A stretch of 47,338 bases of DNA from positions 1-47,338 of the forward strand of contig JABFSR010000064.1 in assembly GCA_013140495.1 (NCBI GenBank), given 5' to 3'. The notes under the pieces are model-generated. The model saw nothing but the letters and a program-made list of their open reading frames with translations, had not been told where the DNA came from and did not search any database. Shown here piece after piece: positions 43,622 through 47,338 of this stretch. Position numbers and translations under genes: made by a program. Position 1 is the first letter of the stretch; every line of letters starts with the position of its first letter. The stretch comes from Verrucomicrobiota bacterium. Lineage in GTDB: Bacteria > Verrucomicrobiota > Verrucomicrobiia > Limisphaerales > JADLHS01.

Positions 43622-44869
43622 TCAGCGCGCAGCTTTCCAAGTAACATACTCCAGAAACATTCCCAGTGGGCGTGGTGAAAGTGGTGCATTGCCTTTGCGA
43701 GCCTGGCTGGAAACCAACTTCGCGAGCGCGTCCAACGCTTCCACCGAAAGTGATTCGCGGAGGAAATCTTTTTCGTCACTGAAGCTGCGGTTTACAAATA
43801 CAAGCACCTCCATTGCGTGATCTTTGTTCGGTGCGCCCGGGCCGAGAAAATCCTGATTCCGGGCGCGCAGACCCAATTTGAGCGACTGCAATATCTCGGG
43901 TCGTGCCGGGTCGTCCTTCGGCATTGCTGCCGCCAGATGCGCCAATGCCCTGAGCATGATGTAGTGATAAGCCGGTCGGGCGTTGTGTGGATCAACCCAT
44001 CGGCCTGCGTATTGACCATCGGTCAACTGCCCTGGGATGACGCCGAGCCGAGCTTTGGTGGTGGCAGCGGCAAGATACTTTTGGTCGCCTGAGACCTCGA
44101 AGGCTTTCGCCAGCAAATAGACGCTGAAACTGTTGTAATTCCAGTTCACGACGAGCGGGCGGGACATTGCCCAGTCTGCCGCCTTGGTTGCTGCGGTTAG
44201 ATACTTCGGCTCTTTGGTTTCCTGGGAAAGTTCGAAGATCGCTACACCGGCTTCGCCATTATCGAATTGCAACCCGCCGTCGCCAATATCTTCAATCGCC
44301 CAACCATTTCGGATGACGCGGTGCAGCCTTCCTTCACTCCCAGCGCGTACGAAGTATCGCTTGGCTGCCACAAATGCCTTGTCCTTTGTCTCACCTCTAA
44401 ATGCTGGAAAGGGGAACACTCCGGTCTTGGCTTGCTCCTGAGCCCAGACGAGAAAATCTCCTGCATCATTCGCCTGCGCGAGGGTTTTCTGTGTATCTGG
44501 CAAGCCTGCGCGAACTACGTGGGCGCAGCCGGACACAACCGACGCGGGTTCTCGCAAAGCATGATCAAGCTTTGTTGGATCAAGGCCGATTTTCCACCAG
44601 CGCTTGCGCTCAATCTCGCGTTGAAGGCGACTGAAACATTGTCGTGCTTCATCGGGTGTGAGCCAGTCGGCGTCCTTGGGAATGGAGTCAAACTTGTCAG
44701 GAATCTCAGGAACGCCGGCCTTCCCGCCAAGCTTGGCTTTGGCGTCTGCAACACGTAATCGAACCGCAGCAAGCTCATCTGCGAATGATTTCTCTGCGGC
44801 CCTCGTATGAATGGTGAAAGCAGTTGTCGCCAGCAAGAGAGCCCAAACTGCCAGGGAGTGTCTTTTCAT
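43622..44869 (-). CDS. Secreted alpha/alpha-barrel (six-hairpin glycosidase-like) protein
   Basis: A 415-residue protein from ATG 44869 (MKRHSLAVWALLLATTAF), with signal peptide. After a helical N-terminal part, motifs GGLQFDNGEAGVAIFEL, YLTAATKAADWAMSRP, NWNYNSFSVYLLAKAFEVSG, YLAAATTKARLGVIPGQLTDGQYA-type segment (QLTDGQYAGRWVDPHNARPA) and YHYIMLRALAHL repeat at helix-hairpin spacing, as in six-hairpin glycosidase or pectate-lyase-type toroids. Catalytic residues were not identified, so the activity is inferred only from fold. Convergent with DUF1501. Confidence 0.75.
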   Translation of the reverse strand: MKRHSLAVWALLLATTAFTIHTRAAEKSFADELAAVRLRVADAKAKLGGKAGVPEIPDKFDSIPKDADWLTPDEARQCFSRLQREIERKRWWKIGLDPTKLDHALREPASVVSGCAHVVRAGLPDTQKTLAQANDAGDFLVWAQEQAKTGVFPFPAFRGETKDKAFVAAKRYFVRAGSEGRLHRVIRNGWAIEDIGDGGLQFDNGEAGVAIFELSQETKEPKYLTAATKAADWAMSRPLVVNWNYNSFSVYLLAKAFEVSGDQKYLAAATTKARLGVIPGQLTDGQYAGRWVDPHNARPAYHYIMLRALAHLAAAMPKDDPARPEILQSLKLGLRARNQDFLGPGAPNKDHAMEVLVFVNRSFSDEKDFLRESLSVEALDALAKLVSSQARKGNAPLSPRPLGMFLEYVTWKAAR

Positions 44870-44908
44870 GTTTGGGCAAGCGATGGATTGCCGCCGCCTT
44901 TTCATCGT

Positions 44909-45060
44909 TCAAATTGCGTGCTCGTAAATACGCTGGAACACCTTGCCGTCAGTGATTCGATAGGGATCAACAATGGTGATGCCGTCATCGCCAAATCGTG
45001 CTGTCACTGGCGTGCCTTTGCCTTCGTTCAAGTATTTGAAATTTAGATCGCGCACAATTG
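44909..45060 (-). pseudogene. C-terminal gene fragment
   Basis: A minus-strand frame of about 50 codons reads RDLNFKYLNEGKGTPVTARF, then DDGITIVDPYRITDGKVFQR, and ends HAI and stop at 44909. It looks coding but has no start or upstream body. I cannot name the family. Confidence 0.4.
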
Positions 45061-45156
45061 TAGCGGCGTGGATGATGAAGGCAAACGCACACTAACGCGA
45101 ACTTCATCCTTGGGTTTTCGAGCTTTGCGTGGTATCTGTCCCCAACCCGGATCCGC

Positions 45157-45306
45157 ATGAGTGACGTCACACAAATCCTCCAAGCAATCGAACACGGCGA
45201 TGCCAAGGCCGCCAGCGAATTGTTGCCGCTCGTTTACGACGAGCTCAGAAGGCTGGCGGCGTACCGAATGGCCAATGAACCGCAATCGAATCGCCCGACT
45301 CAATGA
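45157..45306 (+). pseudogene. Truncated ECF sigma factor
   Basis: ATG 45157 encodes MSDVTQILQAIEHGDAKAAS, then ELLPLVYDELRRLAAYRMAN and a stop at 45306 (49 codons). The sequence is the N-terminus of the planctomycete/verrucomicrobial ECF sigma factors (LLPLVYDELRRLAA motif); regions 2 beyond the first helix and 4 are missing. The frame runs straight into delta-60-repeat sequence. Confidence 0.8.
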
Positions 45307-45639
45307 CAACGAAAGTCTGGACAGCACTTTCAATCCGCCCACCGGAGCAAACGACACTCTTCGGTCACTCGCCATGCAGCCCGATGGGAAGGTGCTCATC
45401 GCTGGCGACTTCACTATACGGTTACTGGTGTGGTTCGTCCGCGCGTTGCCCGCCTTTACGGCGATTCCGCCGCGCCTTCCCTGAACATCGCGCGTTTCAA
45501 TTTCGCCTGGCTCAAGGCTGACGGCCCCAGCGACCGCAGTTTCGATCCAGGGACATTCCCGTACGCCTTTTCATCATCGGGAACTGGAAACGGCGTTTCT
45601 CCCGGCTTGACAAACACTGTATCTTCTGTTTTCCATTAG
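45260..45639 (+). pseudogene. Delta-60-repeat fragments
   Basis: RIARLNDNESLDSTFNPPTG and LRSLAMQPDGKVLIAGDFT are typical of delta-60 / FG-GAP-like surface repeats, but the frame breaks at about 45420. The rest continues in another phase (VVRPRVARLYGDSAAPSLNI, DRSFDPGTFPYAF) and stops at 45639. No start and no complete repeat array are present, so it is debris of a large secreted protein gene. Confidence 0.7.
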
Positions 45640-45649
45640 ACACTTTTCC

Positions 45650-47263
45650 ATGAAAAAAATCTTGCCCTTACTCCTGCTGGCTACGCTGGCCGGGTACGCT
45701 CTGCCCGCTTCCGCCCAAGAGGTGCAGTCCGGCACCAACACCATCAGCGGCCTCGTGCGCTTCGTGAACACGGACCTGGACATTCTCGCCCGGCTCGGCC
45801 CGCCGGGAAACGAAGGGATGACTTACTTTGCCATTTATGCCTACACCGACCCACCCGACGTGCTCCAGGCCAGCAAGATCGTTTACACCGCCGATCACCT
45901 CAGCAGTCCTTACGCATTGACCGTCACCGCCAACAACACGCCCCTCACCTACAATGCCTATGCGTACGTCGTGCTCGATACCAATGAGGAATATTGGACT
46001 CCCAGCCAGGTCGCCGCGCCACTGGCCAGCAACTCGCCGCCCGCCACGGTGAATTTCGACGAATGCGTGGCGTTGATCGAGTTGCGCTATGTGGATTCGG
46101 TTGGCCAGCCGGTTGCCGCGCTCGGTGGACGGGCCTTCGTCACCGAAACCAACGCGCCCTATGGCCTGCGCGCCCGCTACACCGTCCAGCCGCCGGGCCG
46201 CACAAACAATTTCCTGGTCGTGCCGAGCGGCGTGGGACTCGAACTGGTCGTCGAGGTGGACACGGGCACGGACATTTATCTCGACCGCATCACGCACCGA
46301 GGGACGCACACCATGCTACTGAACTGCGAAGACCAACCCGTCATCACGGTCACCATTCCAGATGCCGGAGCACTGGGAAAAATCATCGGCAATGCCAACC
46401 TCGTGGATGAAATTGAACTGCTGACGGACGGTTATCTTGAACTGCTTGGCCGACCCGTCATCAAGGCCGCCGGGCCGTCCGGCAATCAGCGTTATGACGC
46501 GCTGCTCGCCGAGACTCCGGGCGCGGATTTGAGCCGGTCGTTTGAACTGGAAAATCTCGTGCCCTCCAATTCGACCGAGAAATGGCGCGTGCAGGCGGAA
46601 ATGCAGTTTGGCGACGGCTATCGCTTTGAATACTTCCAGACGCCCGCCCTCGGTCTCGGCACCAACGCGGGCGTTGAAGTCACGGCGGGCGCCACGAACG
46701 ACCTCGGCGACACGTTCGTGATGCACCCCGCGCGGATTGTGGGCAAGGTCACGCTCACTGGCCCTCCAGAACCCGGCGGCAGCCTCTCGGCGTTGCGCGG
46801 TCTCGTGCGGGCGGCGGATTACGATCCGGACACGAACGGCATCCCCGACGGCGTGGGTCCCGGCGGCATTCACGGCAGCTACGTCAATATGGCGGGCGTG
46901 GATGAACTCGTGCCAGGATCAACCTTCGCCACGACCGGCGGCAGCGCAGCGGCCTCGTTTGCCGGCGCGTTCAACCCGGCGACGGCGGCGTTTGAAGGTG
47001 ATTACGAGGTCGTGCTCGGCACGCTCGACGACCAGCCCGGCATCTGGCGGCAAGAAAGCCTCACTTACACGTTTTACCAACTCGACACCAACGGCGCGCC
47101 ATTTGTCAATCAGGTCGGGAACGTGGCCGAGGATGCGCCGTGGAAGGGCACACTCGCGCCGGGCGAACGCGCGACGAACGATTTGCGCTATGGATTTGCC
47201 GAAGTCTGCGTGCGCATCAAATCACCGCTCCCCTCCTATGAGGGTTTATTTGGCAAGAGTTAA
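45650..47263 (+). CDS. Large secreted beta-rich protein
   Basis: A 537-residue protein with signal peptide (MKKILPLLLLATLAGYAL, cleavage near ASAQE). The mature part is rich in beta strands, Thr, Asn and Gly (NTISGLVRFVNTDLDILARL, YAYVVLDTNEEYWTP, ARIVGKVTLTGPPEPGGS), with repeated Ig- or carboxypeptidase-regulatory-like strands (ISGLVRF and IVGKVTL openings). No catalytic motif is recognised. The C-terminus (LPSYEGLFGKS) ends abruptly without an FYR-type tail, so a truncated or frameshifted end is possible. It lies directly after the delta-60 debris. The window ends 75 bases later with no further gene visible. Confidence 0.75.
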   Translation: MKKILPLLLLATLAGYALPASAQEVQSGTNTISGLVRFVNTDLDILARLGPPGNEGMTYFAIYAYTDPPDVLQASKIVYTADHLSSPYALTVTANNTPLTYNAYAYVVLDTNEEYWTPSQVAAPLASNSPPATVNFDECVALIELRYVDSVGQPVAALGGRAFVTETNAPYGLRARYTVQPPGRTNNFLVVPSGVGLELVVEVDTGTDIYLDRITHRGTHTMLLNCEDQPVITVTIPDAGALGKIIGNANLVDEIELLTDGYLELLGRPVIKAAGPSGNQRYDALLAETPGADLSRSFELENLVPSNSTEKWRVQAEMQFGDGYRFEYFQTPALGLGTNAGVEVTAGATNDLGDTFVMHPARIVGKVTLTGPPEPGGSLSALRGLVRAADYDPDTNGIPDGVGPGGIHGSYVNMAGVDELVPGSTFATTGGSAAASFAGAFNPATAAFEGDYEVVLGTLDDQPGIWRQESLTYTFYQLDTNGAPFVNQVGNVAEDAPWKGTLAPGERATNDLRYGFAEVCVRIKSPLPSYEGLFGKS

Positions 47264-47338
47264 GTGAAGGGTTTCATTTTTTTCTTAAAAGCGGTTTTTG
47301 TTTTCCGGTTCGCGTCTTCGTCCGCAGTGGCGTTGGAG

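Overview
The window looks like a piece of a free-living Verrucomicrobiota genome (Pedosphaera/Limisphaerales type). This is inferred from gene content only, because no rRNA, tRNA or ribosomal protein gene is present. The indicators are a PSCyt1/PSD1 (DUF1549/DUF1553) protein paired with a DUF1501 protein, DUF1080 domains, H-X9-DG type prepilins, a PEP-CTERM protein, many secreted sulfatases, and secreted LamG/Kelch proteins ending in an FYR-type C-terminal motif. Many genes lack a clear Shine-Dalgarno site, so several starts were chosen from the position of the signal peptide.

Layout. 1-6.7 kb: a double DUF1080 glycan hydrolase, a COG4299-type sugar acetyltransferase, and a LuxR-type response regulator overlapping a propeller-sensor histidine kinase by 4 bases. 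6.7-13.5 kb (minus strand): accessory secreted and membrane proteins (beta-helix-like, zinc-ribbon, Kelch, LamG/Ig) in a repeat-rich setting, with a truncated copy of the kinase 5' end. 13.6-16.5 kb: two sulfatases in tandem. 16.8-22.7 kb (minus strand, lower GC in the lines counted): a probable TraB/ChaN/EreA-like protein, a lipoprotein, an ankyrin protein, a small membrane protein, a frameshifted lipoprotein and a frameshifted prepilin. Four of these genes share the same 5' leader although the mature proteins are unrelated. 22.9-26.7 kb: PIG-L deacetylase plus two more sulfatases. 26.9-33.6 kb: metallophosphoesterase, prepilin, DUF2975/HTH pair, cytochrome-LRR fusion, ChbG-like deacetylase and a small Cys protein with a good terminator. 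33.9-43.6 kb: Tat-exported alpha/beta hydrolase, BNR-like protein, PEP-CTERM protein, then the PSD1 and DUF1501 genes separated by a four-helix-bundle gene bordered by short repeats. 43.6-47.3 kb: alpha/alpha-barrel-like protein, gene debris (truncated ECF sigma factor, delta-60-repeat fragments) and a large secreted protein.

How the genes may work together: four sulfatases, two deacetylase families (PIG-L, ChbG), an esterase-like hydrolase, DUF1080 and alpha/alpha-barrel proteins and a sugar acetyltransferase suggest extracytoplasmic breakdown of a sulfated, acetylated polysaccharide, with the kinase/regulator pair as a candidate sensor. This is inference. The most unusual feature is genome plasticity. 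Two loci have genes lying between a full-length gene and a short second copy of its end; leaders and 5' regions are shared between unrelated genes; and a gene has been inserted between partners that are normally adjacent. The 46-base hairpin at the very start may be an assembly fold-back.
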